A program made the position numbers and the translations under genes. A stretch of 64,000 bases of DNA, from assembly GCA_021845505.1 (NCBI GenBank), contig JAJZVU010000010.1:1-64000 (forward strand), given 5' to 3'. Source of the stretch: Pseudomonadota bacterium (GTDB taxonomy: Bacteria > Pseudomonadota > Gammaproteobacteria > Burkholderiales > Burkholderiaceae_C). Of the stretch, positions 1 through 8,900 are shown piece after piece (within the stretch, counting starts at the first letter, position 1; every line of letters starts with the position of its first letter). The notes under the pieces were generated by a model. That model worked only from the letters and a program-made list of their open reading frames with translations. It ran no database searches and had not been told where the DNA came from.

Positions 1-537
1 ACCCCCCGCATCCTTGAGCATGATGCTGTCCACGCGCCCGCGCCGCACCAGCTCGCGCGCCGTGTTCACGTACAGCTCGTCGGTGTGCACCGGACTGACG
101 CTGTACGACAGCGCGCCGAAGGTGCGCACCCCCAGGCGACGGGCCACGTCGGTGGACGCCAGCATGTTGTCCACGTCGTTGAGTCCGTCGAAGCAGCCCA
201 CCACCCGGAAACCGTTGGCCACCAGCCGCTCGACCCACAGCTCGATGATGTCGTCGGGCATGACGTCGAAGGCGACGATGTTCTTGCTGCGCACCAGCGC
301 GCGCAGCGGCGTCTTGCGCACCTTCTCGCGCATCAGCCTGACCCGCTGCCACGGGTCCTCCTTCAGGTAGCGCACGCAGACATCGAACTGGATGGTTCCG
401 GCGAGGTCGATCTGGTCGAACCCGCACTCGTCGAAGACCTCGGCCACCGGCAGCATGTGGGCGGTGGTCATGCGGGTCGCCCACAGGCACTGATGGGCGT
501 CGCGCAGCGTGGTATCGATGATTCCTACCGATTTCAT
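1..537 (-). CDS. Carboxyltransferase-domain protein (PycB/OadA-like), 3' end beyond the window
   Basis: The visible 179 residues match the N-terminal half of the TIM-barrel carboxyltransferase domain found in pyruvate carboxylase and oxaloacetate decarboxylase alpha. The metal-site motif DTTLRDAHQ lies at residues 8-16, followed by an EDPW motif, a CFDGLNDVDN segment equivalent to the family FDALND, SPVHT, and a KDAGG motif where the family usually has KDMAG. The ATG at 537 has GGAG about nine bases upstream. The gene is last in view in a minus-strand operon, 32 bp after the SDR stop. The second metal motif and any biotin domain lie beyond position 1, so carboxylase, decarboxylase or aldolase activity cannot be told apart. 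The family assignment is firm; the substrate is unknown. Confidence 0.8.
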   Translation of the reverse strand, partial: MKSVGIIDTTLRDAHQCLWATRMTTAHMLPVAEVFDECGFDQIDLAGTIQFDVCVRYLKEDPWQRVRLMREKVRKTPLRALVRSKNIVAFDVMPDDIIELWVERLVANGFRVVGCFDGLNDVDNMLASTDVARRLGVRTFGALSYSVSPVHTDELYVNTARELVRRGRVDSIMLKDAGG

Positions 538-569
538 GGAGTCTCCGTGGGAGTGCGCGACGGGTCGGG

Positions 570-1340
570 TCACTTGGACGTGAAGCCCCCGTCGACATAC
601 AGGGTCTGGCCGGTGATGAACTCGCCGGCGCGCGAGGCCAGCAGCAGCGCGACTCCGTGCAGGTCCTCGGCGCGTCCGTTGCGGCCGACCATGGTGCGGG
701 TGGCCAGCTCGGCGACCACCGCGGGCTGCGCGGTGATCGACGCGGTCAGCTCGGTCGGGATGTAGCCCGGAGCGATGGCGTTGCACAGCACGCCGTCGGC
801 CGACCAGGCCTCGGCCATCGCGCGGGTGAGCTGCACCACCCCGCCCTTGCTGGCGCCGTAGGCCACGCTGTTGGGAAAGGCGCGCACGCTCTGCAGCGAC
901 GCGATGTTGATGATCCGCCCCCAGTGGCGCTCGCGCATCGCCGGCACCAGGCATTGGGCGAGCATGAAGGGCACGCTCAGGTTCAGCCGCAGCGTGCGCT
1001 CCCACACCTCCGGGGGGGTCTGCAGCGCCGGCATGCGCGGGTTGATCCCCGCCGCGTTGAGCAGGATGTCGGGAGGGCCGAAGGGTCCCGCGGCGCGCTG
1101 CGCGATGTCGGCGAAGCAGCCGCTGTCGAGCAGGTCGCAGGCCAGCACCGCGGCGCTGCCGCCTTCGGCGCCGATGGCCTGCAGCGTGGCGTCGAGCTGG
1201 GCCTGGCGGCGCGCCAGCAGCAGCACCTTGGCCCCGGCCTTCGCGAAGGCGCAGGCCAGCGACTGGCCGATTCCCGACGAAGCGCCGGTGACCAGCGCGA
1301 CGCGGCCGCGGATGTCGAACAGATCGTAGGGATTTTCCAT
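570..1340 (-). CDS. SDR-family NAD(P)-dependent oxidoreductase
   Basis: A 256-residue classical short-chain dehydrogenase/reductase. It has the cofactor motif TGASSGIG at residues 18-25, NAAG near 96-99, a catalytic Ser near 148, and the YGASK motif with Tyr161 and Lys165. The C-terminal YVDGGF is also typical. These features predict reversible oxidation of a hydroxyl group in the cytoplasm. The ATG at 1340 was preferred to an in-frame GTG at 1361 because homologues begin just before the Rossmann strand, but neither start has a convincing Shine-Dalgarno. It lies between the GGT-like gene (48 bp upstream) and the carboxyltransferase gene, so it probably acts in the same unknown catabolic route. 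The fold resembles gluconate 5-dehydrogenase-type SDRs, but the substrate cannot be read from sequence. Confidence 0.88.
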   Translation of the reverse strand: MENPYDLFDIRGRVALVTGASSGIGQSLACAFAKAGAKVLLLARRQAQLDATLQAIGAEGGSAAVLACDLLDSGCFADIAQRAAGPFGPPDILLNAAGINPRMPALQTPPEVWERTLRLNLSVPFMLAQCLVPAMRERHWGRIINIASLQSVRAFPNSVAYGASKGGVVQLTRAMAEAWSADGVLCNAIAPGYIPTELTASITAQPAVVAELATRTMVGRNGRAEDLHGVALLLASRAGEFITGQTLYVDGGFTSK

Positions 1341-1388
1341 CGCAGGGCAGGGAGAAGGCACGGGGTTGCGGTCGCCGCCGGGGCTCGC

Positions 1389-2819
1389 TCAGGCGCGGGC
1401 CCATCCCGAGCCGAAGCGCGGGTCGCGCGCGGCCACCAGGGTGCCGTCGCTGCGGCAGGTGATCGCCGAGGCAGGACCGTAGTACTCGGCGGTGTCGATG
1501 CGGCGCGCACCCGGCAGCAGGTCGAGCAGCTCGGCCTCGCATTCGGGCTCGCCGGCCATGCTGGTCGACACCCGCGGCAACGCCAGGGCCTGCTCGAGAT
1601 CGGCCGCGTAATGCACCCGATCGACGATGGCCTGCAGCACGATCGCCGGGATGCGGTGGCCGCCGGGCGAACCGACGACATGGCGTGTCGAATCGGGCTC
1701 GCGGAAGAACACCGGGCACAGGTTGGTCAGCGGCTGCACGCCACCGCCGCGGCGATCGGCCGCGTACAGGTTCGCGCCGCAGTTCAGCAGCAGTCCGGTA
1801 TCGCGCGCGACCAGCGCGGAGCCGAACCACAACGGCCCGTGGGTGAAGGTGCAGGCCACCAGGGTGCCGTCGGCATCGGCCGCGCACAGATGGGTGGTGT
1901 GCTGGCTCGGCGCGACCAGCGGCTGCCAGTGCGCCAGCCGCTGCTTCCACGCCGCGGCCAGCGCGTCGACCACGGTGCGCAGGTACTCGGCGCCGCGCGC
2001 TGCGCCGAGCCGCGAGGGCTGCAGCGCTTGCAGCGCCCCGGCCAGCACGCCGAAGGCCGAGCCGGTCGGATCGGCGCCGTGCACCTGGACGCCATGGTGC
2101 TCGACCGCTTGCGCGGGCTCCACGCGCACCCCATCGCCCGCCAGGTCGGCGACGTCGAGCGCGCCGCCGGCGCCGCGCACGCTGGAGCAGATCGCATCGG
2201 GCAAGCCGCCCTCGCGCCAGCCCGCCAACCCGCTCCGGGCGAGCAGCCGCAACACCTCGGCCACCGGCTCCACGCGCAGGCTCTGGCCTTCGCGGCAGGG
2301 TCGGCCGTCGCGGAAATACAAGTCCTGGAAGTCCTGCGAAAGCGTACCGTGCACGCTGGAGGCCCAGCGCAGCGCGCGCGCCAGGTCGGGCGACACCGCG
2401 TAGCCCTGCGAGGCCAGCGCGATGGCCGGAGCGAACAGGTCGGCCATCGGCAGGCGCGCCCCCGCGGCGTGGGCGGCGAACAGCCCGGGCACCACCGCCG
2501 GCACCGAAACCGACGCGCCGCCGTGGACGAAGGGCTCGATCCGCGGCGCCTGCTGCAACTGCCGCGGGTCGAAGGCGGCGGGCACCGAGGTGTTGAAGTG
2601 CACGCACTGCGGCACCGCGAAGCGCGGCGAGTCGACGACCATGTAGCCGCCGTAGCCGGCCAGCCCGCAGTTGGCCGGGTCGACCACGGTCAGTGCCAGC
2701 GCCGTGGCGATCGCCGCGTCGATGGCGTTGCCGCCGTGGCGCAGAGCGAAGGCCCCGGCGTCGGCCGCCTCCTGCCGGGAGGCGACGACCACTCCTCGCG
2801 CGCCGACCTGAAGGGTCAT
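1389..2819 (-). CDS. Gamma-glutamyltransferase-family Ntn hydrolase, cytoplasmic form
   Basis: A 476-residue member of the GGT family. The HTTH motif places the probable autoprocessing and nucleophilic Thr at residue 308. The downstream DGTLVACTFTHG and GSPGGHRIP motifs match the small-subunit core, and CGLAGYGGYMVV matches the large-subunit core. Unlike secreted GGT of about 580 residues it has no signal peptide, so it likely works in the cytoplasm on an imported compound. Family members with other substrates include oxamate amidohydrolase (HpxW) and cephalosporin acylases, so glutathione hydrolysis should not be assumed. The ATG at 2819 has GGGAGC a few bases upstream and follows the binding-protein stop by 13 bp, arguing for co-transcription with the ABC importer. 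Confidence 0.85.
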   Translation of the reverse strand: MTLQVGARGVVVASRQEAADAGAFALRHGGNAIDAAIATALALTVVDPANCGLAGYGGYMVVDSPRFAVPQCVHFNTSVPAAFDPRQLQQAPRIEPFVHGGASVSVPAVVPGLFAAHAAGARLPMADLFAPAIALASQGYAVSPDLARALRWASSVHGTLSQDFQDLYFRDGRPCREGQSLRVEPVAEVLRLLARSGLAGWREGGLPDAICSSVRGAGGALDVADLAGDGVRVEPAQAVEHHGVQVHGADPTGSAFGVLAGALQALQPSRLGAARGAEYLRTVVDALAAAWKQRLAHWQPLVAPSQHTTHLCAADADGTLVACTFTHGPLWFGSALVARDTGLLLNCGANLYAADRRGGGVQPLTNLCPVFFREPDSTRHVVGSPGGHRIPAIVLQAIVDRVHYAADLEQALALPRVSTSMAGEPECEAELLDLLPGARRIDTAEYYGPASAITCRSDGTLVAARDPRFGSGWARA

Positions 2820-2832
2820 CGCCTGCTCCCGA

Positions 2833-3840
2833 TCAATGGAAGTTCAACTGCTTCTCGGCCTTGTCGAGGTCGCTGTAGTCCAGGTAGGTCTTCAGCCAGG
2901 CGTCGGGATCCTTGGCGTACTTGGCCGGAATCTTCCCGCTTTGCGCCAGGGTCTTGAGGATGATGGCCGAGGACGGCATGTCGACCCGCGGCGAGGTCAC
3001 CCCGACCGACTTCATCGCCTGCAGCACGATCGGCACGGCCTTCGGATTGCGCATCTTCTGGGCGACGATCTTGGCCACGTCCATTTCGGGATGGGTCTTG
3101 ATGTACTGCATGCCCTCGAGGGTGGCCTTGACGAAGCGGTAGGCGACATCGGGATGCTGCTTCATCATCGCCGGGCTGGCGATCAGTTCCAGGCTCTCCG
3201 CGTTGTGCAGCGGCGGGCGCTGGGCGATGTAGTGCAGCCCCTTGCCCTGCGACAGCGCGGTGGCGGCCGCCGGCTCCCACGAGATGAAGGCCTGGATCTC
3301 ACCCTGGCGGAGCATCACCGGGAACGAGGTGACGGTGCCGTAGACATGCTCGAACTTGATGTGCTGGGTCTTCTCGACATAGGTCAGGATGGCGTCCTGC
3401 ACCACGCCGATTCCCGGGCTGCCGACCTTCTTGCCGTTGAGATCCTTCCAGTCCTTGATCGAGTCCAGGCCGACCAGCGGGGCGTTGTACTTGGTCACCG
3501 ACATCAGCATCTTGAACTGCTGGCCGCGGGCGGCCATTTCCATGAACGGCGCCAGGCCGCCGACGACGAAGTCCAGGCTGCCGTTGGCGAACTGCAGCAG
3601 CGCCTCGGGCCCGTTGTTGAAGGTCTTGCGCTCGATGCGGATGCCTTCCTTGGCGTAGTAGCCCTCGTGCTGGGCGACCCAGATGTTGGCGTAGTCGACC
3701 TCGGAACCGACCTCGTCGCCCAGGGTCACCGTGATCATCGGCCGCTTGGCCGGGGCGCTGGCGGCGGACGCCGCGGGAAGGGTGAAGGCGCAGGCCAGCG
3801 CGGCCGACGCGATGAACACGCTCTTGCTGATGGCTTTCAT
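2833..3840 (-). CDS. ABC transporter substrate-binding protein, NMT1/TauA/SsuA type
   Basis: A 335-residue periplasmic binding protein. Residues 1-27 form a signal peptide (Lys near the N terminus, hydrophobic core, cleavage near ASA-ASA). The mature part reads as an NMT1/THI5-like fold of the kind that binds sulfonates, thiamine precursors, nitriles or aromatic acids. The start at 3840 is preferred over an upstream ATG because it restores the signal peptide and has GGAGGAG just upstream. It follows the ATPase gene by 55 bp and precedes the GGT-like gene by 13 bp. The ligand cannot be assigned; the adjacent hydrolase suggests an amide- or glutamyl-bearing compound, which is inference. Confidence 0.88.
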   Translation of the reverse strand: MKAISKSVFIASAALACAFTLPAASAASAPAKRPMITVTLGDEVGSEVDYANIWVAQHEGYYAKEGIRIERKTFNNGPEALLQFANGSLDFVVGGLAPFMEMAARGQQFKMLMSVTKYNAPLVGLDSIKDWKDLNGKKVGSPGIGVVQDAILTYVEKTQHIKFEHVYGTVTSFPVMLRQGEIQAFISWEPAAATALSQGKGLHYIAQRPPLHNAESLELIASPAMMKQHPDVAYRFVKATLEGMQYIKTHPEMDVAKIVAQKMRNPKAVPIVLQAMKSVGVTSPRVDMPSSAIILKTLAQSGKIPAKYAKDPDAWLKTYLDYSDLDKAEKQLNFH

Positions 3841-3895
3841 GGGTCTCCTCCTGTGGTACTGACGGGCTTGCAAGCGAAGCGGCGGAACCGCCGTC

Positions 3896-4687
3896 TCAAT
3901 TCACCGCCTCCCGCGTGGCCGCCGCGGACAGTTCGCTGAGCAGTCCCGCGCACTGGGCGCGCAGGGCGGTGAAATCGGGATGCAGAAGGTCGCGCGGCCG
4001 GGGCAGCGTGATCTCCAGGTCCAGCTTGAGGCGCGCGGGCTTGGCCGACAGGATGATCACCCGGTCGCCGAGGAAGATCGCCTCCTCCAGGTTGTGGGTC
4101 ACGAACACCACGGTGCGCTTGCGGCGCTGCCAGATGTCCAGCACTTCCTGCTGCATGCGCTCGCGCGTCGGCTGGTCGAGGCTGACGAAGGGTTCGTCCA
4201 TCAGGATCAGGTCGGCGTCGGTCGCGAACGCGCGCGCGATGGCCACGCGCTGCTTCATGCCGCCGGAGATCTGGTGGGGGTAGTAATGCCGGAAGTCCTG
4301 CAACCCGACCACCGAGATGATGTCGTCGACCACCCGGCGCATTTCGTCGCGGGGCTTTTTCTTGACCTTCAACCCGACCTGGATGTTCTGCTCCACCGTC
4401 AACCAGGGCATGGTCGACGGCTCCTGGAACACCAGCGAGATGTTGTGCTTCTTCGGGTTCGCCGGTTCGCCGCGCACCAGCACGTGGCCGCTGGTCGGGC
4501 GCTGCAGCCCCGACATGATCTCCAGCAGCGTGGTCTTGCCGCAGCCGCTGGGGCCGCAGACGCAGAGGAACTCGTTCTCGTGGACGTCGAAGTCGACGTT
4601 CTCGTGGACCTTGAAATCCCCGTATTGATGGGATTCGCGTACCGCGACCATGACGCGGGAACCGACGCCTTCCTGCATGATGCGCAT
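3896..4687 (-). CDS. ABC transporter ATP-binding protein, TauB/SsuB type
   Basis: About 263 residues with a full nucleotide-binding domain: Walker A GPSGCGKTT, a Q-loop LVFQEP, the signature ISGGMKQRVAIARA, Walker B LILMDEP and the switch His in VTHNLEEA. This set is typical of the nitrate/sulfonate/taurine importer subfamily and would power the permease encoded just upstream. The start is uncertain: ATG codons at 4687, 4678 and 4651 are all in frame. 4687 was chosen as the first one after the permease stop (22 bp away), but the only purine-rich stretch abuts it. The N-terminal residues before VAVRESHQ are not conserved in the family. Confidence 0.88.
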   Translation of the reverse strand: MRIMQEGVGSRVMVAVRESHQYGDFKVHENVDFDVHENEFLCVCGPSGCGKTTLLEIMSGLQRPTSGHVLVRGEPANPKKHNISLVFQEPSTMPWLTVEQNIQVGLKVKKKPRDEMRRVVDDIISVVGLQDFRHYYPHQISGGMKQRVAIARAFATDADLILMDEPFVSLDQPTRERMQQEVLDIWQRRKRTVVFVTHNLEEAIFLGDRVIILSAKPARLKLDLEITLPRPRDLLHPDFTALRAQCAGLLSELSAAATREAVN

Positions 4688-4709
4688 CCTTGGGTTGGAG
4701 CCTGCGGGC

Positions 4710-5576
4710 TTACAGCGACACCTGCCAGCGCCAGCGGAACAGACGCTTCTCGGCGAGCAGGATGACTTCGTTGAACGCAAAGCCCAGGAAGCCGATGAGG
4801 ATCATCGCGACCACCACCTCGGGGATCTGGAGGATTTCCGAGTAGTTCACCATCATGCGGCCGAGGCCGAGGGAACTGCCCCCGGTCAGTTCGGCGGCGA
4901 CGATGGTCATCCAGGCCGTTCCGAGCCCGACCCGCATGCCGGCCAGGATGTCGGGGAGCACCGACGGCACCACCGCGTGCAACAGGATGTAGAACTTGCT
5001 GGCGCCGTAGACCTGCAGCACCTTGCGGTGGATGTTCTCCACCCGCCCGACCCCGACCATGGTCGCGGTGAAAATGGGGAAGAACGCGCCGAGGAAGATC
5101 AGGAAGGCGTAGCGGGTCATCCCGGTGAAGAAGATGATGGCCAGCGGGATCCAGGCGATCGGCGGGATGAAGCGGAAGGGCTCGATGACCACCCGGGTGC
5201 TGACGTACCACGACTTCTTCACCCCGAACAACAGCCCGATCGGGATTCCCAGCACGGCGCCGAGACCGAAGCCCAGCAGCAGGCGCGCCAGGCTGGCGTC
5301 GATGTTCTGCATCAGCGTGTGGCCGAGCAGGTCGCCGTGCAGCGCCAGATGGACGAAGGCGTGGACGATGGCCATCGGCCCGGGGAAGTACGGCGAGGCG
5401 ATGCGATCGGACGCGAACTCCCACACCACCAGCGTGACGGCCAGCGACAGCAGGTTCAGCCCCAGCGTGCGCGCTCGCGCCGGCAGCGTGGTCCGGGGCT
5501 TGGGCCGCGCTGCGGCGGCCGGCTTGCCCGGCGGGACGTCCTGTGCCCGGGCTGCGATCGGGGAATGGTTGGACAT
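4710..5576 (-). CDS. ABC transporter permease, TauC/SsuC type
   Basis: A 288-residue inner-membrane permease with about six hydrophobic segments and the cytoplasmic coupling region typical of this subfamily (GAVLGIPIGLLFG, then a segment around PPIAWIPLAIIFFTG). It would form the channel of the importer with the downstream ATPase and binding protein. The ATG at 5576 was chosen because GAGGAG lies about ten bases upstream; a longer in-frame start at 5648 has no ribosome binding site. The N-terminal 40 residues are Ala/Pro-rich and cytoplasmic. This is the first gene of the six-gene minus-strand operon, so its promoter should lie in the 338-bp gap up to 5914. Confidence 0.88.
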   Translation of the reverse strand: MSNHSPIAARAQDVPPGKPAAAARPKPRTTLPARARTLGLNLLSLAVTLVVWEFASDRIASPYFPGPMAIVHAFVHLALHGDLLGHTLMQNIDASLARLLLGFGLGAVLGIPIGLLFGVKKSWYVSTRVVIEPFRFIPPIAWIPLAIIFFTGMTRYAFLIFLGAFFPIFTATMVGVGRVENIHRKVLQVYGASKFYILLHAVVPSVLPDILAGMRVGLGTAWMTIVAAELTGGSSLGLGRMMVNYSEILQIPEVVVAMILIGFLGFAFNEVILLAEKRLFRWRWQVSL

Positions 5577-5914
5577 GGCCTGCTGGTCTCCTCTGGCGGG
5601 TGCCACGATCGGGGCGCCCGTCTTGTCTGCTTGTCTGTTTGTCGACATTCAGTCGGAATCGAACCGTTACCGGCGGATGCTAACCGAGCTGCCGAGCTAG
5701 GTAAACTACATCATGTGGATGACATGGGCATCCGGGGACACGAATGTACCCCGCGCCCCGCGCAGGCGCAAGACGTCGGCGCGCGCGCCTTGCGGGGGCG
5801 CGACAGTCGGTCGCTGCAGGGGGGATCGCGGCGGGGCGGCGGCGGGCGCCGCTTGCGCTCAAGCGCGTGCGGCCAGGCGCCCGCCGTCGATCGCCCGGGG
5901 TCGTGCGGCCGCGG
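5577..5914. other. Intergenic gap upstream of the ABC/GGT operon
   Basis: No convincing gene lies in these 338 bp. Two structured patches stand out. At 5622-5645 there are three near-identical 8-bp direct repeats (CTTGTCTG, CTTGTCTG, TTTGTCGA). At 5712-5726 there is an inverted repeat CATGT-N5-ACATG. Both sit where operators for the minus-strand ABC operon would be expected. The A/T-richer part around 5700-5725 is the likeliest promoter zone, but no good -35/-10 pair was found. The rest (5740-5914) is G+C-rich and featureless and lies downstream of the pilY1-like stop codon; no terminator hairpin with a U-tract was seen there. Confidence 0.4.
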
Positions 5915-8900
5915 TCAATGGATGCGCCACTGCACCACGGTGTTCAGCCCCGCGCGGCTGAACAGCAGCGGGCTGCCCGGGGTCTGGGTCTGCTCGGTGC
6001 TGCCGTACGCCGGCAAGGCCGTGCCGGACAGCGAGATGCTGGGCGAATACGGCTTGCCCTCGCCCAGGCTCAGGTCCGCCGTCACGGTCTGGGAGGTGAG
6101 CGTTCCCTTGACCAGCACGTAATGGGTGATCGGCGTCGTGGGAAAGGCCCCGTTGTTGAGGGAGAAGAAGTCGTAGTAGCCCTCGCCCTGGATGTTGCAG
6201 GCCTGCGCCCCGGCGCTGGGCGGTACGTAGGCCGGGACCACCAGCACCCCGTCGACCACGACCGGAAGGTCGGTGATGGTCGCGCTGGCCTGCAGGCTGG
6301 TCGGCTGGCTCGCCGACGTCGATCCCGACGACGATCCCGACGACGAGGCGGCGGTCACCGGGCTCCAGGTGCCGCTGCCGTAGCTGTACGCGTTGCCCGG
6401 TGCGCTCGCCCACAGCGGACTCCAGCCGGCGCTGTTGATGCCGAACACCGTGATGGTGTCGGTGCTGGTCGCCCACAGGTAGGGTTGGCTGCCCAGTTCC
6501 TGGTAGCCGACGAACTGCACGGCCTTCAGGTCCTCGGTCGAGCCCAGCGACGCGATGTTGCCGACGTCGGTGGACGCGCTGCCGGTGAAGGACATGGAAT
6601 AGACCTTGCCGTCGGAGGTGCCGAAGAACAACACCCCGGAGTTGGGGTCGTAGAACACATTGCTGGTGACGTAGTTGCCGCTGCCGATCCCGGCCGTCGT
6701 GGCCGGGATGGTCGCCGAGGTCGAGGCGCCGGTGGCGACGTTGAACTCGACCAGCGTGGTCGCGGTGGCCCCGCTGCTGGTGGCGTTGACCACGAAGGCG
6801 CCGTACTGGCTGCCGCCGATGCTGGCCACCGTCGGCGCCTGGCGCTGCGGGTAGCTCAGGCTGCCGCTGGGCAGCGCCGTGGTGTTGCTGGGCATCGGGG
6901 TCTGCGGAGCAGCGAAGGTGGTGACCACCTTCGACGGCGCGCCGTTGGAGTCCAGCGCGAGGTCATACCAGAGGGCGCCGCCCTGCGCGCTGCCGACGAC
7001 ATAGGTGCCCCACGTGGTGGTCTGCGTCCCCGAGGTCGAGGTGCTGGTGGTCGACGCGTCGGCCACCGCGAACTTGCCGGCGAAGTTGTCCTGGTACGGC
7101 CAGCTGGTGTAGTTTTGCAGCTGGCTCACGAAGGACCTGGGCATCCAGCCCCAGTTCAACGCGCCCGTGGACGCGTCGACCGAATACAGGAAACCGTCGT
7201 CGTTGGTGAACAGCAGCGCCGCCGACCGACCGGCCTCGTTGACCGCGTAGCTGCTGTAGCCTTTGAGAGACAGCAGGCTGGGATCGTGCGGGGGCATCAG
7301 CAGCGACGCGTAGTCGCCCGCGGAGAACTGGTCCAGCAGCCAGCCGACCTGGCGCGAGCCCAGATACGGAGCGGTGCAACCGGTCGGCGTGGGGGAGTAG
7401 GCGACATTCGGGTCGACCGTGTAGTTGACAATGGTCGCGGTGTCGGGAACACAGGTGCTCGGCGTGCCCAGCGCGAAGGCCGTGGTGTCCAGAGTCGACA
7501 GCGACACCACCGCCGAGCCGTCGGCGGCGGTCGAGTACAGGTGCTGGCTGCGGTTGGCATCGCTCATCAGCTTGCCGGCCTCCCAGGTGGCCGAACTCGC
7601 CGGAGTGCCATTGGCGTCCAGGCTGTAGGCGTCGACGTAGCCGGCGATCGGGCTGGGGTTGCTGGTCAGGGTATAGAGCAGGCTGCCCGAGGTCACGGTC
7701 AGCGGCGCGACCGGCGAACCGATGGTGCGCGCCGCCGGAGTGGCCTCGAAACAGGTGATCTCGTGCACGTTGGTCCCGCCACCGGTCGACCCGCCGAAGC
7801 CGAACAGGTAGCTGGTCGGCGGAGTCCCGCTGGAGTCGGAAATCTGCACCTGGTTCATCACCTGCTTGAACTGCAGTTGCCCGGTGGTCGAGTCGACCGC
7901 GTTCCCGTAGTCGTAATAGAAGGACAACAGTCCGTTGGAGGTCACGATCACCTTGTAGGTGATCGCGGTCGCCTGGCTGCGGCTGGTGGCGCTCTCGTTG
8001 GAAATCGGCCTGCTCGACGGCAACGTGACCACCGACGCGGGAATCACGCTGTAGTCGGGGATCGCGGTACCGGTGTCGTACGGCGAGCTGGGCAGCGCAT
8101 ACTGCGAATAGTCCCAGACATACCCCGAGGTGCAGGTGTTCTGCACCGCCTGGGTCTGCAGCGCCGCGCTCAGCGACGAGGGGTAGTCGTTCGGATAGGC
8201 GCTGCTGAGGTCGGCATAGCCGACGCTGTAGCCGGTGCTCGAGGTCGTGCTGCAGGTGACCCGGGTGGAGGTTTGCGTCCAGTGGCCCTTGCCGCCGTAG
8301 TACTGGTACTTGTAGAGGTAGCTGGGCGAGCCGGTGCAGGTGTCGTTCAGGCCGCGCTGGGCGAAATACGAACTGGGGCCGCTGGAATTGTTCTTCGACT
8401 GCACCGGCGGGTAGTAGTCGGAACCGTACTGGGCCGTCAGGTCGGTGTAGCTGGTGGCGGGCACCTGCACGGTGGTGCAGCTGTCGTAGGCCGTGGTGGT
8501 CTGCACCGCCTGCGGGCTGGTCGTCGACGCGGTGTTGTAGTTCCACAGCGTCCCGGTCTTGCAGGTGTTCTGCACCGCGGTCTCGGCGGTCGACGTCGAC
8601 AGCGAGCTGGGGTAGTACTGCGGGTAGTTGGCGCTCAGCCAGGCCCAGCTGACATTGCCCGGGCCGCGCAGCCCGAACTCGCCGGGGTTCTGGTGGCCCT
8701 CGTTGGCGGTGGTCAGCGTCTGGCCGCTGTTGGTGTTGTCGTTGTGGTTCAGGAAGTTGCCGTACTCGTCGATGCCCAGCCCGATGTACCCGCCGATCAT
8801 CCCGTTGTACGGCGAGTTGGTGTTGGAACAGCTGTAGCCCAGGCTGCCTCCGAAGGCGCCCAGGTCGCCCTGGGCGAAATACCCGTTGCTCGACAGGTAG

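Noticed and set aside
1389-2819. The GGT-like protein as part of the puu pathway or of glutathione use
   Set aside because: It is about 40 kb from the puu region, has no signal peptide, and is in a separate operon with a different transporter.
5640-5715. A tRNA-like stretch on the minus strand with a GGTTCGATTCC T-arm-like segment and GCTCGGTTAGCA
   Set aside because: The T-stem pairs at only three of five positions, there is no room for an anticodon arm, and no acceptor stem can be formed. Coincidence.
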